Positions 17,988-25,581 of a stretch of DNA of 64,000 nt are shown piece by piece. How positions within the stretch are numbered: position 1 is the stretch's first letter; each line of letters starts with the position of its first letter. Below the pieces are notes generated by a model that was given only the letters and a program-made list of their open reading frames with translations, ran no database searches and was not told the DNA's origin. The position numbers and the translations under genes were made by a program. This stretch comes from Gordonia sp. KTR9. GTDB taxonomy: Bacteria; Actinomycetota; Actinomycetes; Mycobacteriales; Mycobacteriaceae. Where the stretch lies: the NCBI RefSeq assembly GCF_000143885.2, contig NC_018581.1:496001-560000 (forward strand), written 5' to 3'.

Positions 17988-18569
17988 CTACCCGGAGTCG
18001 CGACGACGGAATTCGACGCCACGAGGCGACAGTTCGTAACCGACGACGAGGCTGTCGGTCAGTCCGAGCTTCTTGAGCTTGGTGATGTCCTGCTTCAATC
18101 CTGCTCTCTCCCGGCCGAGTTCGGCCGCGAGATCGGTCGACACCACACCGGGGCGGCGGGCGATGACGTCGAGGACTTCGCGCGTCCACGGTCCGCGCGT
18201 GGAGCGCGCGTCCATCCGATCGAGGCGGGTCCGGATCTCGTCCACATCGTCGTCGGACAGATTGTCATCGGCGCGCAGAGCGATCCGCGGGTCCTCGCCG
18301 ATGCACTGCAGTCCGATCCGGTAGGTCGGGTTGTGGACGTTGACGCACAAGGTGGCCCGCACGGCGTCCGCGTCGTCGAAGCCTGCGCGACGCGCTTCGT
18401 CCGGTGTGATCCGTTCGGGGTCGACGCGCTCCAGGGACGTCACCTCGATCACGTGCGTGAGCGCTATGAAGCTCGAGCCCGGATGGATGCGCGGATGGCC
18501 CCATCGCCGGAAGGCGAGGTCGACGGTTCCGTCGGCGACCCCGCGAACGACTGCGGCCGTGAGAAGCAC
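17988..18569 (-). CDS. ASCH-like domain protein with C-terminal winged-helix segment
   Basis: A 193-residue cytoplasmic protein. The N-terminal half (VLLTAAVVRGVADGTVDLAF, then RIHPGSSFIALTHVIEVTSL) has the layout of the PUA-related ASCH fold, proposed to bind RNA or modified nucleotides. The C-terminal ~70 residues (RGPWTREVLDVIARRPGVVS, then KQDITKLKKLGLTDSL) look like a winged helix. GTG 18569 was preferred over the longer frame because TAAGGT lies 8 nt upstream, a leaderless-type promoter. Its substrate is unknown. Confidence 0.72.
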   Translation of the reverse strand: MLLTAAVVRGVADGTVDLAFRRWGHPRIHPGSSFIALTHVIEVTSLERVDPERITPDEARRAGFDDADAVRATLCVNVHNPTYRIGLQCIGEDPRIALRADDNLSDDDVDEIRTRLDRMDARSTRGPWTREVLDVIARRPGVVSTDLAAELGRERAGLKQDITKLKKLGLTDSLVVGYELSPRGVEFRRRDSG

Positions 18570-18577
18570 AGTCTTCG

Positions 18578-18583
18578 ACCTTA
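18578..18583 (-). promoter_or_regulatory. -10 hexamer TAAGGT, leaderless promoter candidate
   Basis: On the minus strand TAAGGT ends 8 nt before GTG 18569. There is no Shine-Dalgarno for that start. Confidence 0.45.
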
Positions 18584-18790
18584 GCGAGCGGGTCGATGTC
18601 GTGCATGACCTGCGGTCCGACGTGCGTGTCACCTCTGTGGATGACAGCTGAGAGGCCGCTGAGAGCTGTTGTAGGGTGACCCGAGGTCAGCGACGGCAAT
18701 GCCGACGTATTCGGGGGACCCCCTGCGTCGTGCCGTCGTCGAGCGCAACTTCACGACGACATGATCACCGGCCGGGGGGAGGGATCTTTG

Positions 18791-19666
18791 GTGCCGCCAC
18801 GTGTTCCCGCATTGTGGTTTCCCGACGTCCCGCCGTGGCCCGCCTTCGAGGCGACACCCGCCGCCGATCTGGCCGCTCACCTGGCCCGACACCATTCCGT
18901 ACGCCCAGCTCACACCACTTCGCAGCCAGCGGCGGTGGCCGTCCTCGAGCGTCCGGTGCCGGTGGTCGAGGAGCCGACCCGGGCCCCGGCCCGCGCGGTG
19001 GACGCAGCGGCTCCCCGTCCCTCGTCCGAGCTCGACGCGTTCTTGGCCGAAGCCGAGAAGTCGGTGCGTGCGAAGCGCAAGAACGGGCCGGTCACGCGCG
19101 GAGAACGCCGCTCGGGTTTCGGTTCACCACTACGAATCGCGGGTGCGGCAGCGGCGATTGTTGTGATTGTGGCCACAGTTCTGGGCGTGTTTCTCACTCA
19201 AGGCAGCGAGCCCGCTCCGACGACTGCGTCAGCATCGAGCAGCGATGCCGCTGACTCTTCGATGCCGTCCACGTCGGCTGTCGCGAGTGAGCCTGCCTGT
19301 ACGCAGCGTCCGGTGGGGTCGGGGACCACGGTGTCCGACGGTGACGACGCCGGCAACCAGGAGTCGGGCGCCGGAGCGATCCGTGCGTTCAACCACGCCT
19401 ACTACGTGTTGCGTTCGGCGAGGGCGGCCCGCGCTGTCGCGGCCCCTGGCGCGGTGGCCTCCGAGTATGTGATGCAGCAGTACATCAACCAGCGACCGCT
19501 CGGGACCCGGCACTGCCTGATCGTCTCCGACCGCGGGCCCGGCGAGTACTCGGTCGTGCTCACCGAACTGCAGCCCGACGCTGCGCCCATCACCTATCGC
19601 CAGGTCATCCGCACGACGACCACCGGCGGCAAGTCCTACATCCAGTCCATCAGGTCTGTCGAATGA
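18791..19666 (+). CDS. single-pass membrane protein with DUF8176-like extracytoplasmic domain
   Basis: A 291-residue type II membrane protein. Layout: a Pro/Ala-rich cytoplasmic N-terminus, a basic stretch (SVRAKRKNGPVTRGERR), one transmembrane helix (about 114-136), a Ser/Thr-rich linker, then a ~100-residue C-terminal domain with IRAFNHAYYVLRSARAAR, GTRHCLIV and ITYRQVIRT. That domain resembles the actinobacterial DUF8176 type, recalled from memory. The start is GTG 18791 because GGGGGAGGG lies 7-8 nt upstream; ATG 18761 lacks one. It heads a plus-strand run of six genes ending at 23244 and is 45 bp from the next gene. Confidence 0.75.
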   Translation: MPPRVPALWFPDVPPWPAFEATPAADLAAHLARHHSVRPAHTTSQPAAVAVLERPVPVVEEPTRAPARAVDAAAPRPSSELDAFLAEAEKSVRAKRKNGPVTRGERRSGFGSPLRIAGAAAAIVVIVATVLGVFLTQGSEPAPTTASASSSDAADSSMPSTSAVASEPACTQRPVGSGTTVSDGDDAGNQESGAGAIRAFNHAYYVLRSARAARAVAAPGAVASEYVMQQYINQRPLGTRHCLIVSDRGPGEYSVVLTELQPDAAPITYRQVIRTTTTGGKSYIQSIRSVE

Positions 19667-19711
19667 GTTCCCGCCCAGCCTGTTCCGGGCACCGAGAGAG
19701 GTAGAAGCACC

Positions 19712-20890
19712 ATGAGTCATAGTCGGGGTCGGCATCGGAAGCGTCGTGTGCCGAGTGGTCCGTTGTTGTCGGTGACGTCGGCGGTTGTCGCTGTGTCGAT
19801 CACCGCGGGTGCGGGAGCGGCGTTGGCGGTGCCGGAGCAGGGCGGGACCAGCCCTGGTGACACGGCGCCCGGTCAGGGCGGTACGAGTCCGGGGGATGTG
19901 TCCCCCGACGGTGGTGCGGGTGCCGAGGCGACGGTCGAGCCGATCGTGGTGCCCGGTCCGGGCAGTATCCCGGGTCCGCCGGTGGAGGCGCCGTATCAGG
20001 CGTATACCGCGCCGGGGTCGCAGTCCTATGACGAGCCCTACACTCCGCTGATCAACAATCGGGTGGCTCCTCGTGTTGCTCCGCCGGTCCGGCCGATCGC
20101 GCCGCCGCCGGAGAAGATCCGTGTGGGCAACTTCGTGTCCGACATCCCGGAGGGTATGTCGAAGCGGGATGTGAACTCGATCAACGCGTGGTCGGCGTAC
20201 GGCGAGGCGAAGATCGCGCAGGGTTTGATCTCTGCCGGTGTTCCCGAGGATGAGGCCACCCGCCGTGCTGCCGCCACGATCATCGGTGTGATGGCCGGTG
20301 GCACCGCAGGTGCTGTCGCGCTTGGTATTCCGTCGGCGGTTGTGGGTGCGGGAGTAGGTGCGATCACTGGGGCCACTATCGGGACAAGTCTAGGCGGACA
20401 AGGAATTGCAGGCGCTGGGATCGGCGCCGCGGTCGGCGGTGTGGGAGCTGGAGCCGCGGGTGCTGCGGTTGGCGCGGCCATTGGCGGTACTACAGGCGGT
20501 CTCTTGGCCTATGCGCTAGGCGCGGGTGACCCTGGCGCGAACCCGGATGAGCCGTGGCGTCAGAACGGTCCACGCCATGCGCTGCCTGACACTGACGGGC
20601 CGAACCAATTTGAGTTCCACCTGACACCTGAGCACGCGCGGCGCTCTGGACTGCCCGCTGTCGACTACGTGGTCAATCACCGCGGCGACGTAGACGCGAA
20701 AGTTGGGACCTCTACTTTCGGCTGGTCAGGTCTTCAAGCCCGCTCGCCCTACGCCGTATTCGGTCCACAAGTCGAGAAATCGGTTCGTGATTGGACGCGA
20801 GGGCAGGGAGAGAGTTTGAGGACCGCGATCCCAGGCAGCGACATCGCCTGGCCTTCCGAAGACGCGGGCGCGGATGCAGCCGAACACTAA
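19712..20890 (+). CDS. exported glycine-zipper protein with mosaic C-terminus
   Basis: A 392-residue protein. A signal peptide ends near residue 40 (GAGAALAVPE). A Pro/Gly linker contains the repeated phrase QGGTSPGD. Residues 130-200 form a conserved-looking domain (KIRVGNFVSDIPEGMSKRDV). A long glycine zipper follows (about 190-270, repeats of AGxGIGAAVGGV type) that could insert in or oligomerise on a membrane. The last ~110 residues are polar (RHALPDTDGPNQFEFHLTPE). Codon GC content falls visibly from about position 20340 onward, inside the zipper, so the 3' half may have a different history. RBS GAGAGAGG. Function unknown. Confidence 0.75.
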   Translation: MSHSRGRHRKRRVPSGPLLSVTSAVVAVSITAGAGAALAVPEQGGTSPGDTAPGQGGTSPGDVSPDGGAGAEATVEPIVVPGPGSIPGPPVEAPYQAYTAPGSQSYDEPYTPLINNRVAPRVAPPVRPIAPPPEKIRVGNFVSDIPEGMSKRDVNSINAWSAYGEAKIAQGLISAGVPEDEATRRAAATIIGVMAGGTAGAVALGIPSAVVGAGVGAITGATIGTSLGGQGIAGAGIGAAVGGVGAGAAGAAVGAAIGGTTGGLLAYALGAGDPGANPDEPWRQNGPRHALPDTDGPNQFEFHLTPEHARRSGLPAVDYVVNHRGDVDAKVGTSTFGWSGLQARSPYAVFGPQVEKSVRDWTRGQGESLRTAIPGSDIAWPSEDAGADAAEH

Positions 20891-20910
20891 CGAGAGTGAG
20901 TTGAGTTTTG

Positions 20911-21399
20911 ATGTCGAAACGTCTTGTGGTTGTGTTGGCCACGATTGCTGCCGTGCTCGCCGGATTGATCTCTGGATCGGGTGAAGGCGCCGCAGCACCC
21001 GAACTGCAGAGAATCTCGATAAATGGTGACCGGTTTGCGACAGTGGGAAACCACTCGCTCTGCAATGGCGAACTCCGCGTTAGTCTCACTGCGGCTCCGA
21101 GGAAACCCGGCTTCGTCCGGGTCGGACTCACATCCTACGGATTTAGCGGGCAGGGGCCGAGCTGGAAGCGTAATCCGGTGTGCAAGCTGTTGATCGGCGC
21201 GGTGCACACCAGCGCGATCGGTTACGCGCAATGGAGTTTCTTCAACGCGGATTTCGGTCCGAAACGTGGGCAGAAGGTGGTTCGCGACATCAGGACGGGA
21301 TCCGGTGTGGTCGAACTTCAGTTGTCGTCGTACGCACGCAACAACCCGATCCGTGTACGGCAATCACTCGGCCTGTCGTATTACATGCTGGTGCCTTAG
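20911..21399 (+). CDS. small secreted two-cysteine protein, paralogue 1 of 3
   Basis: A 162-residue exported protein with a clear signal peptide ending near AAAP (about residue 29). The mature domain has VGNHSLCNGELRV, GFSGQGPSWKRNPVCKLL, FGPKRGQKVVRDIRTGSG and a C-terminal YYMLVP. Two Cys (HSLC and NPVC) are conserved in the three tandem copies and probably form a disulfide. I do not recognise a named family. GC content is lower than that of the flanking housekeeping genes. It lies 20 bp after the glycine-zipper gene. Confidence 0.75.
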   Translation: MSKRLVVVLATIAAVLAGLISGSGEGAAAPELQRISINGDRFATVGNHSLCNGELRVSLTAAPRKPGFVRVGLTSYGFSGQGPSWKRNPVCKLLIGAVHTSAIGYAQWSFFNADFGPKRGQKVVRDIRTGSGVVELQLSSYARNNPIRVRQSLGLSYYMLVP

Positions 21400-21504
21400 C
21401 TCTGCGACGGCTCGTGATCTGACCTGGTACCAGGATAAAGCCGACAAATTGGAGCAGCGACGCCATCCGTGCGGCTGTCTTCCCTTATTGCGAGGATGAC
21501 ACGT

Positions 21505-21990
21505 ATGAAAAGAGCAATCCTGTGCCTGGGGGTCGCCGTCCTTGCACTTGCTAGCGCCGTGTCGGGCGTAGGACAGGCGTCTGCTGCGCCGATGCAGAAT
21601 TTCAGCACGAACGGCACGACGTTCGGGACATTTGGTGACCATTCCTTCTGTCGCGGCGCCATTACATACAGAGTCGATGCGGTGGCGAAGAAACGTGGAG
21701 TGGTTCGGGTCACCGCGACTTCGCACGGCTTCTCAGGTCAGGGTCCGAGCTGGGTTCGCAGTCCGAAATGTCGCTTCCTTTTTCGCTCCGCTACCACGAG
21801 CGTGCGCGGGATCGATCTGGAGGAGTGGACGGTTGGTTCCTTTGGGCCGAGACCAGGGCAGAAGCAGACGTGGCACGTCGTGACCGGCTCCGGCCCCGCT
21901 TGGATGGGCATCACTACCTATGCCGTCAACAGTGCCGTTCGCATCCTGCAATCCCCTGCGGGACCCTCCTTCTTCATGACGGTGCCCTAG
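21505..21990 (+). CDS. small secreted two-cysteine protein, paralogue 2 of 3
   Basis: A 161-residue exported protein with a signal peptide (MKRAILCLGVAVLALASAVS ... ASAAP). It shares the frame of its neighbours: FGDHSFCRGAI, GFSGQGPSWVRSPKCRFL, FGPRPGQKQTWHVVTGSG and the end FFMTVP. It is clearly homologous to paralogues 1 and 3 but diverged through much of its length, so this is an old duplication. The ATG at 21505 has GAGGA 8 nt upstream; 21496 is an alternative. Function unknown. Confidence 0.75.
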   Translation: MKRAILCLGVAVLALASAVSGVGQASAAPMQNFSTNGTTFGTFGDHSFCRGAITYRVDAVAKKRGVVRVTATSHGFSGQGPSWVRSPKCRFLFRSATTSVRGIDLEEWTVGSFGPRPGQKQTWHVVTGSGPAWMGITTYAVNSAVRILQSPAGPSFFMTVP

Positions 21991-22050
21991 TGGCACTAAC
22001 GGACTCTTCCAGAAAATTGCAACGGAGTTGAGATGAAGGAGCTTGTCAAA

Positions 22051-22533
22051 ATGAAGCGATTGCTTGCGACCTTGGTGGTCAGTCTTGTCGTTGGTGCATT
22101 GTGCATAGCGTGCGCTGGCCGGGTGTCCGCGGCTCCGATTCCCCAGGTTTCGACTACCGGCTACAACTTCGGGATATTCGGTGACCACTCCTACTGTCGG
22201 GGTGCGGTGAACGCTACTGTGGATGCGCCCCAGGGTAAGCAGGGTGTCGTCAGGGTCACGGTGCGCTCGCACGGGTTCACTGGTGCAGGCGCGAGTTGGA
22301 AGCGTAATCCCAAGTGCCGAGTGTTGTTCGGGAACTACTACACCAGCGTTCGGGGTTACAATCTGGAAAAGTGGGTCAGCGCAACGTTCGGCCCACGAGC
22401 AGGCGAGAAAAAGGTCTGGGACATCAACACCGGCTCAGGTCCGGTCAGTCTGGGCTTCGGTGGCTTCTCGCCCAACAGCCCGGTACGCGTCCCTTCCGGC
22501 TACGGTTCGACCATCTACATGCTCGTCCCGTAA
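22051..22533 (+). CDS. small secreted two-cysteine protein, paralogue 3 of 3
   Basis: A 160-residue exported protein with a signal peptide ending VSAAP. It has the family motifs FGDHSYCRGAV, GFTGAGASWKRNPKCRVL, FGPRAGEKKVWDINTGSG and YMLVP. It is closest in motif detail to paralogue 2 in the N-terminal half and to paralogue 1 around SWKRNP. AAGGAG lies 9 nt before ATG 22051, so the upstream ATG 22033 is not needed. Its stop is 3 nt before the next ATG, implying one mRNA with the ParA-like gene. Confidence 0.75.
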   Translation: MKRLLATLVVSLVVGALCIACAGRVSAAPIPQVSTTGYNFGIFGDHSYCRGAVNATVDAPQGKQGVVRVTVRSHGFTGAGASWKRNPKCRVLFGNYYTSVRGYNLEKWVSATFGPRAGEKKVWDINTGSGPVSLGFGGFSPNSPVRVPSGYGSTIYMLVP

Positions 22534-22536
22534 GAG

Positions 22537-23244
22537 ATGAACAACCCGACCACACCACGCGACGGCGACCCGCAGGCCTGGGCCGAGCGGGCGGTCGTCG
22601 TGTGCGGGACGGCAGGCGGCGTTGGTACGTCGGTTGTTTCGGCTTTGCTTGCCGAGCACCGGGCGTCGTCGACGCTCGGGCTTCTGTCGTGGTGGGTCGA
22701 CGCGTCGGGCAACGACTGTGACATCGAGCTGCGATTGCGTGGCTCGGGAAATCAAGAACTGCTGCGTACGGCGTCGGGGACGGGGTTGTGGCTCCCGCCC
22801 GACGATGCGACGGTCACCGACGCTGTCGTCGAGACCTGGCGGCAGGGCGCCGTTCCCGTCGTCGACGCCGGCGCACATCCGCTCACGTTGCTGCCTGAGC
22901 TCGCCGAAGACGATCTCCCGAACCTCACGCCGGTGCTCGTCATCGCGGCGAGACCAGACCTGCTCAACCGCGCGCGCGTCGTCTTCACCGAATGGGACCG
23001 GGCAGGCGTACTGGAAAAGACGATCGTCGTCATCTCCTCGCAGTTGCCGACCACGCACAACGACGGACTTGCCGACATGCTGGTCAGTGTGGTGTCGGGC
23101 GCGGTCGGTGGCGTGATCGGCCTCGACTACGACCCCGTCATCGGCGCGGGTACCGCCCTCGACCACGATGTCCGACGCGGGTTCCTCCCGGCGACACACC
23201 AATCGATCGCGACACTCGCCGCCGCGACCACCAATCGGAGCTGA
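22537..23244 (+). CDS. ParA/MinD-like protein with degenerate P-loop
   Basis: A 235-residue cytoplasmic protein with the overall fold order of deviant-Walker ATPases: VVVCGTAGGVGTSVVSALLA, then WWVDASGNDCDIEL, VPVVDAGAH and VLVIAARPDLLNRARVVF. The canonical KGGxGK[ST] is AGGVGTS here: both lysines are missing, as in some CpaE/TadZ-like and secretion-associated relatives. It may bind nucleotide weakly or act as a scaffold. It is tightly linked (3 nt) to the secreted paralogues, suggesting a role in their export or localisation rather than chromosome partition; that is inference. Confidence 0.7.
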   Translation: MNNPTTPRDGDPQAWAERAVVVCGTAGGVGTSVVSALLAEHRASSTLGLLSWWVDASGNDCDIELRLRGSGNQELLRTASGTGLWLPPDDATVTDAVVETWRQGAVPVVDAGAHPLTLLPELAEDDLPNLTPVLVIAARPDLLNRARVVFTEWDRAGVLEKTIVVISSQLPTTHNDGLADMLVSVVSGAVGGVIGLDYDPVIGAGTALDHDVRRGFLPATHQSIATLAAATTNRS

Positions 23245-23294
23245 ACCGCGGCCACCCTTTCGCGAAACCGGTGAAGGGGGCAGCATGGGGCAGT

Positions 23295-23966
23295 ATGACC
23301 GGCTCCACTCGCTCACCGCTCACTCCCGCACAGGCCGCCGAGATGGTGGCCGATCCGTGGCGCGTGATCGCCGACAGACTCGCGGCCGCCTACAAAACCG
23401 GGTCGATGGTGCGCGGTGGTGAGTTCGTCGCCAAGATCATCGACGCCGCCGAGGAAGCGAATCACCACCCCGACATCGACTTCCGTTACGGCACGGTGCA
23501 TCTCGTGCTGACGACACACAGTGCGCACCAGTTGACGGAAGCCGATGTCGCGCTGGCCAACAAGATCACCGGCATCGCCACCGACCTCGGTCTCGAACCG
23601 GCCGCCGAACCCGTCACCCAGTTCAACCTGGCCATCGACGCCCTCGACATCCCGGCCATCAGGCCCTTCTGGAAAGCCGTGCTCGGCTACGGCGAGGCCA
23701 CCGAACGCGAGCCCGTCGACCTCGTCGATCCCGCCGGCCGACTACCCAGCGTCTGGTTCCAGCAGATGGACGAACCGCGCCCGCAGCGCAGCCGGATGCA
23801 CGTCGACCTGTGGGTCCCCACCGACGAGTTGCACGAGAGGTTGCAGTCGGCGATCACCGCCGGCGGACAACTGCTCACCGACGAGTACGCCCCCGCGTTC
23901 TGGGTGCTCGCCGATGCCGAGGGCAACGAGGTGTGCCTGTGCACCTGGCAGGACCAGAACTACTGA
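23295..23966 (+). CDS. pterin-4a-carbinolamine dehydratase-VOC fusion protein
   Basis: A 223-residue two-domain protein. Residues about 10-100 are a PCD/DCoH domain with the diagnostic ANHHPDIDFRYGTVHLVLTT and LTEADVALANKI, which dehydrates 4a-hydroxytetrahydropterin. Residues about 105-223 are a VOC (glyoxalase-like) domain with FWKAVLGYGEATEREPVDLV and an end VLADAEGNEVCLCTW. No aromatic amino-acid hydroxylase gene is nearby. ATG 23295 is chosen; GTG 23271 is in frame with a weaker case. It meets the convergent GntR gene with no gap. Confidence 0.85.
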   Translation: MTGSTRSPLTPAQAAEMVADPWRVIADRLAAAYKTGSMVRGGEFVAKIIDAAEEANHHPDIDFRYGTVHLVLTTHSAHQLTEADVALANKITGIATDLGLEPAAEPVTQFNLAIDALDIPAIRPFWKAVLGYGEATEREPVDLVDPAGRLPSVWFQQMDEPRPQRSRMHVDLWVPTDELHERLQSAITAGGQLLTDEYAPAFWVLADAEGNEVCLCTWQDQNY

Positions 23967-24683
23967 TCAGTCCGCGTACATCGTCTGTGTGAACGCCATC
24001 CGGTCGCCTCGGTACAGCGAACGCCGGTACTCGATCGGGGTGTTGTCCTTGTCGTAGGACAACCGGTTCAGCAAGAACATCGGCGTCCGTGCGTCGACGT
24101 GGAGCAGCGCGGCCTCGCGGGCGTCGGGCAGCGTCGTCTCGATCGTGTCCTCGGTCCGTCCGAAACGCACCCCGCGCCTGCGGAATTCGGCATACAGCGA
24201 CGACGTCACCTCGAAGTCGGCTTCGAGGTCGGGATACCGGTACGCGGGCAGTCGGGTACGTTCCAGGGCCACGCGCACCTTGTCGGTGGTGAACACACGC
24301 TCGAGCTGGATGACCGGATCGCCGATGGCTATTGCCAGTCGATCCGCGAGCACCGCGTCGGCCGTCAGTCGCTTCCAGCCCACCAGGATGCGGCTGGTCT
24401 CCATGCCCCGTTCGCGGGCCGCCTCGGTATAGGAGCCGATCGACAGCGGCTGCCGGATCTTGGGTCCGGCGACCACCGTCATCCGGCCGCGGCGCTCGAT
24501 CCTGCCGTCCAGCAACAACTCCCGCAACGCCTGCCGGACGGTCTCGCGTGACACCGAAAAGCTCTCGGCGAGATCGCGTTCCGCGGGGAACGGATCCCCC
24601 TCGACGAGGTCCGCCAGGAGTTCCTCCAGCTGTGACCTGACCACCTGATGCTTGAGAACGCGAGGTTGTTCCGACAGCGTCAT
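23967..24683 (-). CDS. phnF: GntR/HutC-family repressor, PhnF-like
   Basis: A 238-residue regulator. The N-terminal winged helix contains FPAERDLAESFSVSRETVRQ (about 32-51). A UTRA ligand domain starts near residue 80 and ends with YDKDNTPIEYRRSLYRGDRM, the usual HutC signature. It is divergent from a phosphonate transport and catabolism operon, and the intergenic region carries two TTGGTCTAGACCAA-type sites, close to the TGGTATAGACCA operator reported for M. smegmatis PhnF. It therefore probably represses itself and the operon until phosphate is short or a phosphonate is present. Confidence 0.82.
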   Translation of the reverse strand: MTLSEQPRVLKHQVVRSQLEELLADLVEGDPFPAERDLAESFSVSRETVRQALRELLLDGRIERRGRMTVVAGPKIRQPLSIGSYTEAARERGMETSRILVGWKRLTADAVLADRLAIAIGDPVIQLERVFTTDKVRVALERTRLPAYRYPDLEADFEVTSSLYAEFRRRGVRFGRTEDTIETTLPDAREAALLHVDARTPMFLLNRLSYDKDNTPIEYRRSLYRGDRMAFTQTMYAD

Positions 24684-24702
24684 GGGCAGAACATACCAGA
24701 AG

Positions 24703-24716
24703 TTGGTCTAGACCAA
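24703..24716. promoter_or_regulatory. GntR/PhnF-type operator 1
   Basis: TTGGTCTAGACCAA is a perfect 14-bp palindrome 20 bp upstream of the GntR start codon (minus strand). It matches the HutC-subfamily consensus GGTCTAGACC. Confidence 0.8.
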
Positions 24717-24760
24717 ATGGCTACCGAGTGTTCACCTCGTGTTCGGCCAACGCACCCAAA

Positions 24761-24774
24761 TTGGTCTATACCAA
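24761..24774. promoter_or_regulatory. GntR/PhnF-type operator 2
   Basis: TTGGTCTATACCAA differs from operator 1 at one base and lies 16 bp before the ATG of the plus-strand operon (24790). The two sites are 58 bp apart start to start, allowing control in both directions. Confidence 0.78.
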
Positions 24775-24789
24775 ACGAGACAGTTGCCC

Positions 24790-25533
24790 ATGCGCACAAC
24801 TGATGACGCCACCACACCCGCACGCAAAGGTGCAGACACCACCACATCCACCAGCGGTGTTTCACCGGTCCAACTCGTCGTCTTCGACATGGCCGGCACC
24901 ACCATCGTCGACGACGGGCTGGTCACCCAGGCTTTCGAGGTCGCCGCGACCGCGGTCGGCATCCCCGAGCACGGCGAGGAGCGCGACCGTGCCCGAATCT
25001 ATGTCCTCGACACGATGGGCCAGTCCAAGATCGCCGTCTTCCGCGCTCTGCTGGGCTCCGACGACGCGGCCCGGCGAGCCAACGAGGCGTTCGAACAGGC
25101 CTACGCCGAGCTGATCGCCGACGGTGTCGACGCGATCCCGGGGGCGGTGGAGACCTTTGCCGACCTCCGATCGCGCGGCATCGCAACGGCATTCACCACC
25201 GGATTCAGCCCTGCCACGCAGCAACGGATCCTGGACTCGCTCGGATGGGCCGACGCGGTCGACCAGGTTCTCGCCCCCACCGCCGGTCTGCGCGGCCGCC
25301 CCTACCCGGACCTGGTCCTCGCGGCTGCTCTCACCGCCCAGGTCGACGACCTGGCCAACGTGGTGGTCGTCGGCGACACCGCGAGCGACATCGAGACCGC
25401 CCGACGTGCTCGTGCCGGTCTGTCAGTCGGCGTGCTCACCGGGGCGCACGACGAGCAGGCCCTTCTCGACGCGGGTGCAGACCGTGTCCTGGCGTCCGTC
25501 GCCGACCTGACCGCCCTGATCACCACCCCCTGA
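24790..25533 (+). CDS. phosphonatase-like HAD hydrolase
   Basis: A 247-residue haloacid dehalogenase-superfamily enzyme. Motif I is VVFDMAGTTIVDDG, the DMAGTT form shared with phosphonoacetaldehyde hydrolase (PhnX). Motif II is FTTGFS and motif IV VVVGDTASDIETARRA. The cap Lys that forms a Schiff base in PhnX cannot be placed with confidence, so it belongs to the phosphonatase-like group found with phosphonate transporters. It probably removes phosphate or cleaves the C-P bond of an imported phosphonate metabolite. ATG 24790 is downstream of operator 2, which rules out the in-frame upstream start at 24739. Confidence 0.85.
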   Translation: MRTTDDATTPARKGADTTTSTSGVSPVQLVVFDMAGTTIVDDGLVTQAFEVAATAVGIPEHGEERDRARIYVLDTMGQSKIAVFRALLGSDDAARRANEAFEQAYAELIADGVDAIPGAVETFADLRSRGIATAFTTGFSPATQQRILDSLGWADAVDQVLAPTAGLRGRPYPDLVLAAALTAQVDDLANVVVVGDTASDIETARRARAGLSVGVLTGAHDEQALLDAGADRVLASVADLTALITTP

Positions 25534-25581
25534 TCCGCTCCTCACCCCGACCCCCGTGACGTCCCGAAAGGTTGACCCCCG

